A DNA stretch of 64,000 nt from contig JADFDQ010000006.1 of NCBI GenBank assembly GCA_018262705.1, forward strand, positions 62,001 through 126,000. The letters are read 5' to 3'. The DNA is from Xanthomonas sp. Its GTDB lineage: Bacteria; Pseudomonadota; Gammaproteobacteria; Xanthomonadales; Xanthomonadaceae. Made by a program: the position numbers and the translations under genes. The notes beneath the pieces are model-generated. The model ran no database searches, was not told the origin of the DNA, and saw only the letters and a program-made list of their open reading frames with translations. Positions 15,480 to 24,796 of the stretch are shown piece by piece (position 1 is the stretch's first letter; every line of letters begins with the position of its first letter).

Positions 15480-17473
15480 TGCTTCCGGAGCTTGGACAGA
15501 TCGCGCTGGCGCTGGCGCTGATGGTGGCCTTGATGCAATCGCTGCTGCCGCTGCTGGGCGCGCATCGCAACGACCACGCGCTGATGGCGGTCGCACGTCC
15601 CGCCGCCTATCTTCAGCTGCTCACCGTCGGTCTCGCCTTTGCGCTGTTGACCTACGCCTTCGTGGTCGGTGATTTCTCGGTCAAATACGTCGCCGACAAT
15701 TCCAACTCGCTGCTGCCGACGCTGTACCGCTTCACCGCGGTCTGGGGTTCGCACGAAGGCTCGCTGTTGCTGTGGGCGCTGGTGCTGGCGATTTGGACCG
15801 CCGCAGTGGCGCGCTTCTCGCAGTCGCTGCCGGAAGCGGTGGTGGCGCGCGTGCTCGGCGTCATGGGCATCGTGGCGCTGGGCTTTCTCGCCTTCCTGGT
15901 GTTCACCAGCAACCCGTTCGCGCGGATCCTGCCCGGCGCCGCCGAGGGCCACGATCTCAACCCGCTGCTGCAGGATCCGGGGCTGATCATGCATCCGCCG
16001 ATGCTCTACGCCGGCTACGTCGGATTCGCGGTGCCGTTCGCGTTTGCCATCGCCGCCCTGCTCGAACGCCGCATCGACGCCCAGTGGCTGCGCTGGACGC
16101 GGCCGTGGACCAATGCGGCCTGGGCGTTTTTGACCTTGGGCATCGCGATCGGCAGCTGGTGGGCCTATTACGAACTGGGCTGGGGCGGCTGGTGGTTCTG
16201 GGATCCGGTCGAAAACGCCAGCTTCATGCCGTGGCTGGTCGGCGCCGCGCTGATCCACTCGCAGGCCACCACCGAAAAGCGCGGCAGCTTCGGCGGTTGG
16301 ACGCTGCTGCTGGCCATCGCTGCGTTCTCGCTGTCGCTGCTCGGCACCTTCCTCGTGCGCTCGGGCGTGCTGACTTCGGTGCATGCCTTTGCCGCCGATC
16401 CGTCGCGCGGACTGTTCATCCTGATTTTCCTCGGCATCGTCATCGGCGGCTCGCTGGTGCTGTACGCGCTGCGCGCGCCGGACACTGAAATCGACGCCAA
16501 ACCCTTCGCCACCCGTTCACGCGAAACCCTGCTGTTGATCAACAACCTGCTGCTGACCACCGCCTGCGCGATGGTGCTGCTGGGCACGCTGTACCCGCTG
16601 CTGGCCGACGCGCTTGAGCTGGGCAAGATCTCGGTCGGTCCGCCCTATTTCGCGCTGATGTTCATGCTGCTGATGGCGCCGCTGGTGGCGCTGCTGCCGC
16701 TCGGTCCGCTGACCCGCTGGCAGCGCGACGATCTGCGCAAGCCGCTGCGGATGCTGGCGCCTTGGGCGGCATTGGCCGCAGCCGCTGGCCTGATCGCCTA
16801 CTTCCTCGCCCCACAGGGGCAATGGAAGGCCGCGCTGGGCGTGCTCGGCGCAGTCTGGATCGGCGCCGGCACGCTGCGCTTCGTCTGGCAGCGGCTGACC
16901 GCCAGCGGCCGGCTGACGCGTGAAATGCTGGGCATGAGTCTGGCCCATTTGGGCGTCGCGGTGTTCCTGATCGGCGCCCTGCTGGTCGAAGGCCTGGGCC
17001 AGCAGCGTGAGCTGGCGGTGCGCGCGGGCAGCGCGCTGGAATTGGGCGGATACAGTTTTCACTTCGACGGCATCCAAGAGATGCGCGGTCCGAACTATGT
17101 CTCCGACTACGCCACCGTGCGCGTCTTCCACGACGGCACGCTGCAGACCACCCTGCATCCGGAAAAGCGCAAGTATCTGGCCGGCGGACAGGTCATGACC
17201 GAGTCAGGTATTTCCGCCGGAATTTTTGTCGACACCTACGTCGCCATTGGTGAAGCGCTGGGCAACGACACCTGGGCGATGCGGGTCTACGTCAAGCCGT
17301 TCGTGCGTTGGATCTGGGGCGGCGCGCTGCTGATGGCGCTGGGCGGCGCGGTGTCCGCAAGCGACAAGCGCTTCCGGGTGCGCGCTGCCGAAAGCAGGCA
17401 CAGCGACACGCCCGCAACGGTCGGTTTCAGCCCACCGGCAGCGGCCGCACAACCGCAGGGAGCCAGCGCGTGA
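15479..17473 (+). CDS. ccmF: Cytochrome c heme lyase subunit CcmF
   Basis: CcmF is the core of the CcmFGHI heme ligation machine and attaches heme from CcmE to the CxxCH motifs of apocytochromes. The 664-residue protein has many membrane spans, the WWD domain motif WWFWDPVENASFMPW (about residue 240) and a large C-terminal periplasmic domain. Length is normal for the family. It overlaps ccmE by one base and ccmG by four bases. Confidence 0.97.
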   Translation: MLPELGQIALALALMVALMQSLLPLLGAHRNDHALMAVARPAAYLQLLTVGLAFALLTYAFVVGDFSVKYVADNSNSLLPTLYRFTAVWGSHEGSLLLWALVLAIWTAAVARFSQSLPEAVVARVLGVMGIVALGFLAFLVFTSNPFARILPGAAEGHDLNPLLQDPGLIMHPPMLYAGYVGFAVPFAFAIAALLERRIDAQWLRWTRPWTNAAWAFLTLGIAIGSWWAYYELGWGGWWFWDPVENASFMPWLVGAALIHSQATTEKRGSFGGWTLLLAIAAFSLSLLGTFLVRSGVLTSVHAFAADPSRGLFILIFLGIVIGGSLVLYALRAPDTEIDAKPFATRSRETLLLINNLLLTTACAMVLLGTLYPLLADALELGKISVGPPYFALMFMLLMAPLVALLPLGPLTRWQRDDLRKPLRMLAPWAALAAAAGLIAYFLAPQGQWKAALGVLGAVWIGAGTLRFVWQRLTASGRLTREMLGMSLAHLGVAVFLIGALLVEGLGQQRELAVRAGSALELGGYSFHFDGIQEMRGPNYVSDYATVRVFHDGTLQTTLHPEKRKYLAGGQVMTESGISAGIFVDTYVAIGEALGNDTWAMRVYVKPFVRWIWGGALLMALGGAVSASDKRFRVRAAESRHSDTPATVGFSPPAAAAQPQGASA

Positions 17474-18015
17474 AGCCTTCGCGCTGGCTGCCGCTGGCCG
17501 GCTTCATCGTGCTCGCCGCGCTGCTCGCGGCCGGCGTGTGGATGAGCCGCAAGCCGAACCGCGAAGCCCTGCCCTCGGCGCTGCTGAACAAGCCGACCCC
17601 GGCGTTTACCCTGCCGGTGCTGCACGATCCGTCCTACACCGTCTCCCTGTCCGACCTGAAAGGCAAACCCTTTCTGCTCAACGTCTGGGGCAGCTGGTGC
17701 GTGGAGTGTCAGGCCGAGCACCCGGTGCTGACCCGCTTCGCCGAAACCAAGCGCCTGCGCGTGGTCGGCTACAACTGGAAGGACGAGCGCGCCGATGCGC
17801 TGCGCTGGCTGGAACAGTTCGGCAATCCGTACATGGTGGTCGTCGCCGACGAAGAAGGCCGCACGGCAATCGACTGGGGCGTGTACGGCGCGCCGGAAAC
17901 GTTCCTCGTCGACGCCAGGGGCATCATCCGCTGGAAGCACGTCGGCCCGCTGACCGACGCCATCATCCAAAGCGAACTGCTGCCGACGCTGGCGCGGATC
18001 GAGGGATCGCGCTGA
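17470..18015 (+). CDS. ccmG: Thiol:disulfide interchange protein CcmG (DsbE)
   Basis: CcmG is the membrane-tethered thioredoxin that keeps apocytochrome c cysteines reduced for heme attachment. The 181-residue protein has an N-terminal anchor, the GSWCVEC active site and the conserved acidic groove region around EQFGNPY. The cis-proline-like YGAPETFLVD motif is typical of DsbE. The start is GTG, overlapping the ccmF stop. Its stop shares one base with the ccmH start. Confidence 0.95.
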   Translation: MKPSRWLPLAGFIVLAALLAAGVWMSRKPNREALPSALLNKPTPAFTLPVLHDPSYTVSLSDLKGKPFLLNVWGSWCVECQAEHPVLTRFAETKRLRVVGYNWKDERADALRWLEQFGNPYMVVVADEEGRTAIDWGVYGAPETFLVDARGIIRWKHVGPLTDAIIQSELLPTLARIEGSR

Positions 18016-18485
18016 TGCGCCTGCGTCCGATGCGCCACGTCGCCGGCACCGCGCTGGCGCTGCTGCTTGTTGCGACCACGGCGCCGCCCGTGTCCGCCCA
18101 GGCCAACCAGCAGGCCGATGCCGCGCCACTGCACTTTAACAATGCTGCTGAAGAAGCGCGCTTCCACGACCTGACGACGCAATTGCGCTGCGTGATGTGC
18201 CAGAACCAGTCGCTGGCCGACTCGCAGGCGATGATCGCGCTGCAGCTGCGCCGCGAAGTGCTCGACCTGATGCGGCGCGGCATGAACGACGACGAGATCA
18301 AGGCCTTCCTCGTCCAGCGCTACGGCGAATTCGTGCTCTACAAGCCGCCGCTGGAAGGCCGAACCTGGCTGCTCTGGGCCGGTCCCGCGGCGGTGCTGCT
18401 GATCGGCGCCGGTGCGTTGATCGCCATCGTGCGTCGGCGCAAGCCGACCGGTTCGACCGACCTCGACGACGGACAGGAGTGGTGA
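18015..18485 (+). CDS. ccmH: Cytochrome c maturation protein CcmH (CcmL-type)
   Basis: CcmH is the apocytochrome-reducing subunit of the heme lyase. The 156-residue product has a signal/anchor helix, the family motif LRCVMCQNQSLADSQA containing the redox LRCxxC pair, the conserved FLVQRYGEFVLYKPP block and a second membrane helix before a short polar tail. It corresponds to the short, single-domain CcmH; the TPR part found fused in E. coli is encoded by the next gene. Confidence 0.95.
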   Translation: MRLRPMRHVAGTALALLLVATTAPPVSAQANQQADAAPLHFNNAAEEARFHDLTTQLRCVMCQNQSLADSQAMIALQLRREVLDLMRRGMNDDEIKAFLVQRYGEFVLYKPPLEGRTWLLWAGPAAVLLIGAGALIAIVRRRKPTGSTDLDDGQEW

Positions 18486-19474
18486 TGCCCGCCTTTTTCG
18501 CGATTGCCGGCCTGCTCGGCGCGGTCGTGTTCGCGCTGATGCTGCGCCCGCTGTGGAAGGAGTCGCGCGCGGTCGCGCTCGGTCTGGGCGCGCTCGCCCT
18601 GCTTTCGGTCGGCCTGCTCTACCGCATCGTCGGCACCCCGCAGGCGCTGGATCCTTCAATCCTGCACGGCCCGCAAACGGTCGCGGAAGCCATCGTCCAG
18701 TTGGAGCAGGCGCAGCGCGAACACCCCGACCAGCTCGAAGGCTGGGTGCTGCTCGGCCAGATCTACCAGCGCGGCGGCGAGATGGCCAAGGCGCGCGATG
18801 CCTTCGCCAAGGCGGCGGCGCTGGCGCCCCGCAATCCCGACGTGCTCGCCGCGGCCGCGCAGTCGCGCGCGCAGGCCGATCCTTCGGGCAAGTTCGACGC
18901 GCAGGCCGTCGCACTGCTGCAAAACGCGCTCAAGCTCGACCCCCACCACCAGCGCGCGCGGCTGTTCCTCGGCATGGCGCAGCGGCTGGACGGCAAGCAT
19001 GCCGAGGCAGCGGCCACCTGGGAGCCGCTGCTGGCGCAGGTCGATGCAGCGACCGCCGCACCGCTGCGCGAACAGATCAACCTCGCCCGCGCCGATGCCG
19101 GCCTGCCGCCGCTGGTGGAGCCGGCCGCGCCCGCGCCGCTGCTGACGGCCAGGGTGTCGCTGGAGCCGGCGCTGGCCGCGACGCTTCCGCCCGGCGCCAG
19201 CGTATTCGTGATTGCAAGGCAGATCGGCGGTGCCCCGATCCCGGTGGCCGCACAAAAGCACGCCGCGTCCGAACTGCCGTTCACCGCGCAGTTGAGCGAT
19301 GCCGACAGCCCGATGCCCAATCTGAAGCTGTCGCAGGTCGGCAAAGTCGAACTCACTGCCCGCATTTCGCTGGACGGCACCGCCAATCCCGCGCCCGACG
19401 CGCCGTCCTCAACGCCGGTGCAAATCGAACTGCCGGCCAGCGCGCCGGTGGAACTGGTGATCGGCGCGCGCTGA
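18485..19474 (+). CDS. ccmI: Cytochrome c biogenesis TPR protein CcmI (CycH)
   Basis: CcmI is the apocytochrome c chaperone of the heme lyase. The 329-residue protein starts with two membrane helices (about 3-22 and 30-50), followed by a periplasmic TPR region (about 60-200, LEGWVLLGQIYQRGGEMAKARDAF) that binds apocytochrome C-termini, and a C-terminal beta-rich domain. The start overlaps the ccmH stop by one base. It is the last gene of the ccm cluster. Confidence 0.9.
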   Translation: MPAFFAIAGLLGAVVFALMLRPLWKESRAVALGLGALALLSVGLLYRIVGTPQALDPSILHGPQTVAEAIVQLEQAQREHPDQLEGWVLLGQIYQRGGEMAKARDAFAKAAALAPRNPDVLAAAAQSRAQADPSGKFDAQAVALLQNALKLDPHHQRARLFLGMAQRLDGKHAEAAATWEPLLAQVDAATAAPLREQINLARADAGLPPLVEPAAPAPLLTARVSLEPALAATLPPGASVFVIARQIGGAPIPVAAQKHAASELPFTAQLSDADSPMPNLKLSQVGKVELTARISLDGTANPAPDAPSSTPVQIELPASAPVELVIGAR

Positions 19475-19500
19475 ACGCGCGGCAAACAGCGCTTGAACGC

Positions 19501-19540
19501 AGCCCAACCGGGCTATGCCGTCATGCCCAAACGGCATGAC
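19501..19540 (+). promoter_or_regulatory. Paired hairpins in the metX leader
   Basis: AGCCC-AACC-GGGCT (19501-19514) and the 8-bp stem GTCATGCC-CAAAC-GGCATGAC (19520-19540) lie between the ccmI stop and the acyltransferase gene. They could terminate ccm transcription or act in the leader of the next gene. No T-run follows. I could not match them to a riboswitch class by eye. Confidence 0.4.
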
Positions 19541-19563
19541 CCTGCGCGCGCGAAAGGACGATC

Positions 19564-19653
19564 ATGGAGCATCGCTTGACGACGCGCCACCCATGTCCGA
19601 ATTCATCCCGCCCGGTACCCGCTGGTTCGATTTGCCCGCATCGTTTCCGATGA
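19564..19653 (+). CDS. Possible 29-residue leader peptide overlapping the metX-like start
   Basis: An ATG at 19564, five bases after AAGGA, opens a short frame that ends at 19653. It overlaps the first 20 codons of the acyltransferase gene in another frame. The peptide has two cysteines and is Arg/Pro/Ser-rich. This ribosome site is clearly better than the one in front of the main gene. It is a candidate for translational control and has no homology support. Confidence 0.3.
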   Translation: MEHRLTTRHPCPNSSRPVPAGSICPHRFR

Positions 19654-20744
19654 AACGCGGCGGTGCGCTGCACGGCGCGCGGCTAGCCTATGAAACCTGG
19701 GGCACGCTCGATGCCGATCGCGGCAACGCAATCCTGATTCTGCCGGGCATGTCGCCCGACGCCCACGCTGCATCCAATGCGGGCAATCCGGCACCGGGTT
19801 GGTGGGAATGGATGATCGGCCCCGGCAAGCCGATCGACACCGACCGCTGGTTCGTGATCTGCGTGAACGCGCTGGGCAGCTGCAAGGGCAGCACCGGCCC
19901 GGCATCGCTCAATCCCGACACCGGCGAAACCTATCGCCTCGACTATCCGGACCTGTCGATCGAAGACGGCGCCGACGCCGCCGCGGCGCTGGTGCGCGGA
20001 CTTGGCATCGAACAACTGGCCTGCCTGATCGGTACTTCGATGGGCGCGATGTCCGCGCTCGCATTCCTCAGCCGCCACCATGGCGTCGCCCGCAACCACA
20101 TCAACATCTGCGGCGCCGCCCGCGCGCTGCCGTTTTCGATCGCGATCCGCTCGCTGCAGCGCGAGGCGATCCGCAACGATCCCGACTGGAACGGCGGCAA
20201 TTACGACGAGCAGATTTATCCCGTGAACGGCATGGGGATGGCGCGCAAGCTCGGCGTCATCACCTACCGCTCGGCGCTGGAATGGGACGGCCGCTTCGGC
20301 CGCGTGCGGCTGGACTCCGAGCGTCGTGAAGACGACGAACCCTTCGCCGCCGAATTCGAGGTTGAAGGTTATCTGGAAGCCCACGCCCGGCGCTTCGTCC
20401 ACCGCTACGATCCGAACAGCTACCTCTATCTGAGCCGTTCGATCGACTGGTTCGATCTCGGCGAGACCACCGATGGCGACGCCGTGCAGGCGCTGTCGCG
20501 CATCCGCGGCGTCGAACGCGCACTGGTGATCGGGGTCAAAACCGACATCCTGTTCCCGATCCAGCAGCAGGAAGAAATCGCCGCCGGCCTGCGCCGCGCC
20601 GGCATCGAAACCCGCTTCCTGCCGCTGCCCTCGCCGCAGGGCCACGACGCCTTCCTGGTCGATGTTGAGCGCTTCGCTCCAGCCGTCACCGGCTTCCTGC
20701 GCACGTTGGCACATGCGCAATTGATCGCCGACAAGGTCGCCTGA
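19593..20744 (+). CDS. MetX-family acyltransferase, probably L-serine O-succinyltransferase
   Basis: An alpha/beta-hydrolase of the homoserine O-acyltransferase (MetX) family. The nucleophile is S149 in GTSMGAMSAL; the remaining triad residues are likely the Asp in GVKTDILFP and the His in PQGHDAFL. Xanthomonad members of this family have been shown to succinylate L-serine for cysteine synthesis rather than acylate homoserine, and this sequence has their N-terminus (MSEFIPPGTRW) and NALGSCKGSTGPASLNP block. Annotation as homoserine O-acetyltransferase is therefore doubtful. The ATG at 19593 was chosen by family N-terminus, as the upstream ribosome site is weak. The 383-residue length is normal. 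Confidence 0.82.
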   Translation: MSEFIPPGTRWFDLPASFPMKRGGALHGARLAYETWGTLDADRGNAILILPGMSPDAHAASNAGNPAPGWWEWMIGPGKPIDTDRWFVICVNALGSCKGSTGPASLNPDTGETYRLDYPDLSIEDGADAAAALVRGLGIEQLACLIGTSMGAMSALAFLSRHHGVARNHINICGAARALPFSIAIRSLQREAIRNDPDWNGGNYDEQIYPVNGMGMARKLGVITYRSALEWDGRFGRVRLDSERREDDEPFAAEFEVEGYLEAHARRFVHRYDPNSYLYLSRSIDWFDLGETTDGDAVQALSRIRGVERALVIGVKTDILFPIQQQEEIAAGLRRAGIETRFLPLPSPQGHDAFLVDVERFAPAVTGFLRTLAHAQLIADKVA

Positions 20745-20774
20745 ACTCCGCGCTCGGCTATACTGCGCTTCCGC

Positions 20775-20861
20775 GCCGGAGTGGCGGAATCGGTAGACGC
20801 AGCGGACTCAAAATCCGCCGCCCTTAAAAGCGTGTGGGTTCGAGTCCCACCTCCGGCACCA
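20775..20861 (+). tRNA. tRNA-Leu (CAA)
   Basis: The acceptor stem GCCGGAG / CTCCGGC closes with an encoded ACCA end. The anticodon arm GCGGA-CTCAAAA-TCCGC gives anticodon CAA, reading UUG. The long variable arm and 87-base length fit a class II leucine tRNA. A TATACT -10 hexamer lies at 20759-20764, but no good -35 was seen. Confidence 0.96.
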
Positions 20862-20922
20862 AGTCTTCACTGGATGTGCGCAAGACTCAAGGTCTTCGCA
20901 GAAGAGTTTCGAACTTCCATCC

Positions 20923-21756
20923 ATGCCCGAAGGCCCCGAAATCCGCCGCGCCGCCGACCGGCTTGCTGCCGCAGTATTGAACGCGCCGCTGCGGCGCGTG
21001 CAGTTCGCATTTCCCCTGCTCAAGCCATTCGAGCGCAGGCTGCGCAGGCACTGCATCACATCGATCACGCCACGCGGCAAGGCGCTGCTGACCGCGTTCG
21101 ACAACGGCTGGACGCTGTACACCCACAACCAGCTCTACGGGGTCTGGAAGGTGGCCGATGCCGGACACTGGCCGGACACCACGCGCAGTCTGCGGGTGGC
21201 GCTGGAAACCGCGCATAAAGCCATCCTGCTGTATTCCGCCTCCGATATCGAACTGTGGCGCAGCGACGAAATCGAATCGCATCCGTTCCTGCAAGGCTTG
21301 GGCCCGGACGTGCTCGATCCGGCGCTGGATGCCGCCACCGTCGCGCTGCGCCTGCGTTCGCCCGCCTTCCGCAATCGCGCGCTCGGCGGTCTGCTGCTCG
21401 ATCAGGGCTTTCTCGCCGGTCTCGGCAATTATCTTCGCGCCGAAATTCTTTACGCCACCAAGCTGCACCCGACGCTGCGCCCAAGCGACCTGGGCAAGGC
21501 GCAAATCGGCAGTCTGGCCAGAGCGCTGCTGACCGTGCCGCGTCTGAGCTACGCGACGCGCGGCGTCGAGCCCAAGCCGGGCATGCGCAAGGACTATCAA
21601 GTGCACGAGGGCGACGCGTTTCGCTTCCACGTCTTCAAACGCGAAGGCGGGCCCTGCGAGCGCTGCGGCACGCCGATCATGCGAATTGCCTCGAACTCAC
21701 GGCCATTGTTTCTCTGTCCGTATTGTCAGTCGACCGATGACCGCACAGGCACATAG
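20923..21756 (+). CDS. nei: Endonuclease VIII (Nei), oxidised-pyrimidine DNA glycosylase
   Basis: A bifunctional glycosylase/AP lyase of the Fpg/Nei family that removes oxidised pyrimidines. After Met removal the N-terminal PEGPEI supplies the catalytic proline and Glu; K53 in PRGKALL is the conserved beta-hairpin lysine. A helix-two-turn-helix region (LDQGFLAGLGNYLRAEILY) and a C-terminal zinc finger (CERC and CPYC) complete the 277-residue protein. The N-terminal pattern PEGPEI and HNQLYG favour Nei over Fpg. It begins 61 bases after tRNA-Leu and is followed by the carbonic anhydrase gene. Confidence 0.93.
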   Translation: MPEGPEIRRAADRLAAAVLNAPLRRVQFAFPLLKPFERRLRRHCITSITPRGKALLTAFDNGWTLYTHNQLYGVWKVADAGHWPDTTRSLRVALETAHKAILLYSASDIELWRSDEIESHPFLQGLGPDVLDPALDAATVALRLRSPAFRNRALGGLLLDQGFLAGLGNYLRAEILYATKLHPTLRPSDLGKAQIGSLARALLTVPRLSYATRGVEPKPGMRKDYQVHEGDAFRFHVFKREGGPCERCGTPIMRIASNSRPLFLCPYCQSTDDRTGT

Positions 21757-21780
21757 ACCCGCGTGCTGTAAAATCCGGGC

Positions 21781-22449
21781 ATGAAGAGAGAACTGGAAGC
21801 CCTGCTGCGCAGCAACCGCGAGTGGGCCGACGGCATCACCCGCGACGACCCGACCTTCTTCGAACGGCTGTCGAAGCAGCAGGCGCCCAAGTACCTGTGG
21901 ATCGGCTGTTCGGATTCTCGGGTGCCGTCGAACCAGATCCTCGGCTTGGATCCGGGCAAGGTGTTCGTGCATCGCAATATCGCCAACGTGATGGTGCACA
22001 CCGACCTCAACTGCATGTCCACCATCCAGTACGCGGTCGATGTACTCAAGGTGCGGCACATCCTCGTCGCCGGCCACTACGGCTGCGGCGGCGTCGGCGC
22101 GGCCCTGCAGGGCGCGCGGATCGGTCTGTCCGACAACTGGATTCGCCATGTCGGCGACGTCGCGCAAAAACACGCCGCCCTGCTCGACACCCTGACGGAA
22201 GACCGTCGCTACGACGCCATGTGCGAACTCAACGCCATCGAGCAGGCGCGCAACGTCTGTCTGAGCACAGTCATCTGCGATGCCTGGACGCGCGACCAGC
22301 CGCTGGCCGTCCACGGCTGGGTCTACGGCCTGGACGACGGCAAGATCCACGAACTGGGGATGGACGTGCATGGCCCAGACGAACTCGATCCGGTCTATGC
22401 GCTGGCGGTCGCCGCAGTCGGGGAACGCCATCGCGCCAGCGCGGGCTGA
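21781..22449 (+). CDS. can: Beta-class carbonic anhydrase
   Basis: Interconverts CO2 and bicarbonate, supplying bicarbonate for carboxylations. The zinc ligands C43, D45 (IGCSDSR), H99 and C102 (GHYGCGG) are all present, together with the catalytic Asp-Arg dyad D45/R47. The 222-residue protein matches E. coli Can in length. The start lies 24 bases after the nei stop, so the two may be cotranscribed, ending at the strong terminator that follows. Confidence 0.97.
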   Translation: MKRELEALLRSNREWADGITRDDPTFFERLSKQQAPKYLWIGCSDSRVPSNQILGLDPGKVFVHRNIANVMVHTDLNCMSTIQYAVDVLKVRHILVAGHYGCGGVGAALQGARIGLSDNWIRHVGDVAQKHAALLDTLTEDRRYDAMCELNAIEQARNVCLSTVICDAWTRDQPLAVHGWVYGLDDGKIHELGMDVHGPDELDPVYALAVAAVGERHRASAG

Positions 22450-22473
22450 TTCCCTGCCATAGTTCTCCCCAAA

Positions 22474-22501
22474 AAAAAACGGGCCGCGCGGCCCGTTTTT
22501 T
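22474..22501. terminator. Bidirectional terminator between can and pnp
   Basis: A GC stem (CGGGCC-GCGC-GGCCCG, 22480-22495) is flanked by an A-run before and a six-base T-run after. It can therefore end both the plus-strand can transcript and the minus-strand pnp transcript. Confidence 0.93.
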
Positions 22502-22525
22502 CACGTCGGTCGAAAGACAAAACGC

Positions 22526-24625
22526 TTACGCGCTTTCGCCCTCGGCCACGGCCTTGATCGACAACCGGATGCGGCCCTGCTTGTCCACTTCCAGCACCTT
22601 GACCTTGACCAGATCGCCTTCCTTGAGTACGTCGGAAACCTTCTCCACGCGCTCGTTGGAAATCTGCGAGACGTGCACCAGCCCGTCCTTGCCGGGGGCA
22701 ATGGTGACGAAGGCGCCGAAGTCCATGATCTTGACAACCTTGCCCTCGTAGATATGGCCCGGCTCGACGTCGGAAGTAATCTGCTCGATCCGGTGCTTGG
22801 CGGCCTGGCCGGCAGCGGCGTTGACCGATGCAATCGTAATCGTGCCGTCGTCCTGGATGTCGATCTGGGTGCCGGTTTCCTTGGTGATCGCCTGGATGAC
22901 CGAACCACCCTTGCCGATCACTTCGCGGATCTTGTCGGGATGGATCTTGATGGTGATCAGACGCGGCGCAAAGTCGGACAGCTCCGGGCGCGGCGCGGTC
23001 AGCGCATTGGCCATTTCGCCGAGGATATGCAGACGGCCGGCCTTGGCCTGCGCCAGTGCCACCTTCATGATTTCTTCGGTGATGCCCTGAATCTTGATGT
23101 CCATCTGCAGCGCGGACACGCCGTTGCTGGTGCCGGCGACCTTGAAGTCCATGTCTCCAAGATGATCCTCGTCGCCGAGGATGTCGGACAGCACCACGAA
23201 ATTGTCGTCTTCCTTGACCAGACCCATGGCGATACCCGCCACCGGCGATTTCACCGGCACGCCGGCATCCATCAGCGCCAGCGAGCTGCCGCAGACCGAA
23301 GCCATCGACGAGGAGCCGTTCGACTCGGTGATTTCCGAGACCACGCGAATGGTGTACGGGAACGCTTCCATGCTCGGCATCACCGCCAGCACGCCGCGCT
23401 TGGCCAGACGGCCGTGGCCGATTTCGCGGCGCTTCGGGCCCATCATGCGGCCGGCTTCACCCACCGAGTAGGGGGGGAAGTTGTAATGGAACAGGAAGTG
23501 CTCCTTGTACTCGCCACCAACCGCATCGATGATCTGGCCATCGCGCGCGGTGCCCAAAGTGATCGCCACGATGGCCTGGGTCTCGCCACGAGTGAACAGC
23601 GCCGAGCCGTGCACGCGCGGCAGCACGCCGACCTTGGAGCTGATCGGGCGCACGGTGTCCAGTGCGCGGCCGTCGATACGCACCTTGGTGGCCAGCACCG
23701 AGCCGCGCATGGTCTGGTATTCCAACTCGCCGAATTCCTTGCCCAGCTCGGCCGACTTCCAGCCTTCGGCTTCGGCGCGGCCGGCGAGGCCCTGCATCAC
23801 GTCCTTCTTGATCGCCGCAATGGCGTCGCGACGTTGCAGTTTGTCGCGCACCTGGAAAGCGTCCGTGAGCTGCCCGCCGACGGCTTCCTTCAGCGCGCCG
23901 ATCAGCGCTTCGTTCCTGGCCGGTGGCTGCCAATCCCAGATCTTGTTGCCGACTTCGGTGACCAGTTCGTTGATCGTGTTGATCGCGATCTGCATGTGCT
24001 TGTGGCCGAACATCACCGCGCCCAGCATCACGTCTTCGGACAACTCGGCGGCTTCGGATTCCACCATCAGCACCGCATCGCTGGTACCGGCAACCACCAA
24101 CTCCAGCTGCGACTCCTTCAGTTCGCTGACGGACGGGTTCAGCAGGTACTGGCCGTCCTTGTAGCCGACCTTGGCGGCGCCGATCGGGCCCTGGAACGGT
24201 GCGCCGGTCAGCGCGACGGCGGCGGAGCAGCCGATCAGCGCCAGGATGTCGCCATCCACTTCCGGGTTCAGCGACATGACGGTCGCAATGACCTGCACTT
24301 CGTTCCTGAAATCATCCGGGAACAGCGGGCGCAGCGGACGGTCGATCAAACGGCTGGTCAGCGTTTCCTTTTCGGTCGCGCGGCCTTCGCGCTTGAAGAA
24401 GCCACCGGGGATGCGACCGCCGGCGTAGAACTTCTCCTGGTAGTCCACGGTGAGCGGGAAGAAGTCCTGCCCTTCGCGCTGGGTCTTGGCCGCCACGGCG
24501 GTGCACAGCACCATGGTGCCGTCACACGACACCATCACCGCGCCGCCGGCCTGACGGGCGATTTCGCCGGTCTCAAGCGTGAACTGACGGTTGCCGTATT
24601 GGAAGGTCTTGCTGATCTTCGCCAC
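22526..24625 (-). CDS. pnp: Polyribonucleotide nucleotidyltransferase (PNPase)
   Basis: A phosphorolytic 3'-to-5' exoribonuclease and degradosome component. The 699-residue protein has two RNase PH-like domains separated by the helical linker, then a KH domain ([17 protein letters not shown], about 560-615) and a C-terminal S1 domain ([18 protein letters not shown], about 620-690). The second RNase PH core contains the active-site region [16 protein letters not shown] and [16 protein letters not shown]. It is the last gene of the rimP-to-pnp cluster, downstream of rpsO as in E. coli. Confidence 0.98.
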   Translation of the reverse strand: MAKISKTFQYGNRQFTLETGEIARQAGGAVMVSCDGTMVLCTAVAAKTQREGQDFFPLTVDYQEKFYAGGRIPGGFFKREGRATEKETLTSRLIDRPLRPLFPDDFRNEVQVIATVMSLNPEVDGDILALIGCSAAVALTGAPFQGPIGAAKVGYKDGQYLLNPSVSELKESQLELVVAGTSDAVLMVESEAAELSEDVMLGAVMFGHKHMQIAINTINELVTEVGNKIWDWQPPARNEALIGALKEAVGGQLTDAFQVRDKLQRRDAIAAIKKDVMQGLAGRAEAEGWKSAELGKEFGELEYQTMRGSVLATKVRIDGRALDTVRPISSKVGVLPRVHGSALFTRGETQAIVAITLGTARDGQIIDAVGGEYKEHFLFHYNFPPYSVGEAGRMMGPKRREIGHGRLAKRGVLAVMPSMEAFPYTIRVVSEITESNGSSSMASVCGSSLALMDAGVPVKSPVAGIAMGLVKEDDNFVVLSDILGDEDHLGDMDFKVAGTSNGVSALQMDIKIQGITEEIMKVALAQAKAGRLHILGEMANALTAPRPELSDFAPRLITIKIHPDKIREVIGKGGSVIQAITKETGTQIDIQDDGTITIASVNAAAGQAAKHRIEQITSDVEPGHIYEGKVVKIMDFGAFVTIAPGKDGLVHVSQISNERVEKVSDVLKEGDLVKVKVLEVDKQGRIRLSIKAVAEGESA

Positions 24626-24760
24626 TGTTCTGAATCCTTGGTAATTTCAACGTTGACGCCGGCGGCCCCTGCCGCGGGCGTTGCACTGCGGATGCGGTGC
24701 GAAAATGCGGACAAGCCGCAGCCTGAATTTCCGAGACCTGAAATCGATGCCGAAAACGCA

Positions 24761-24784
24761 CCGCGGCGCATTCCTGCGCCGCGG
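24761..24784 (-). terminator. Hairpin between rpsO and pnp
   Basis: A perfect 10-bp stem (CCGCGGCGCA / TGCGCCGCGG, plus-strand reading) with a 4-base loop lies 12 bases after the rpsO stop. A TTTT tract follows on the minus strand. It corresponds in position to the E. coli rpsO attenuator and RNase III processing region that controls pnp. Confidence 0.75.
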
Positions 24785-24796
24785 GGTGTGTCTGGT

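Noticed and set aside
19475-19592. SAM or SAH riboswitch upstream of the MetX-like gene
   Set aside because: The hairpins do not match a class I could recognise by eye; only a covariance search could decide. They are kept as unassigned leader structures.
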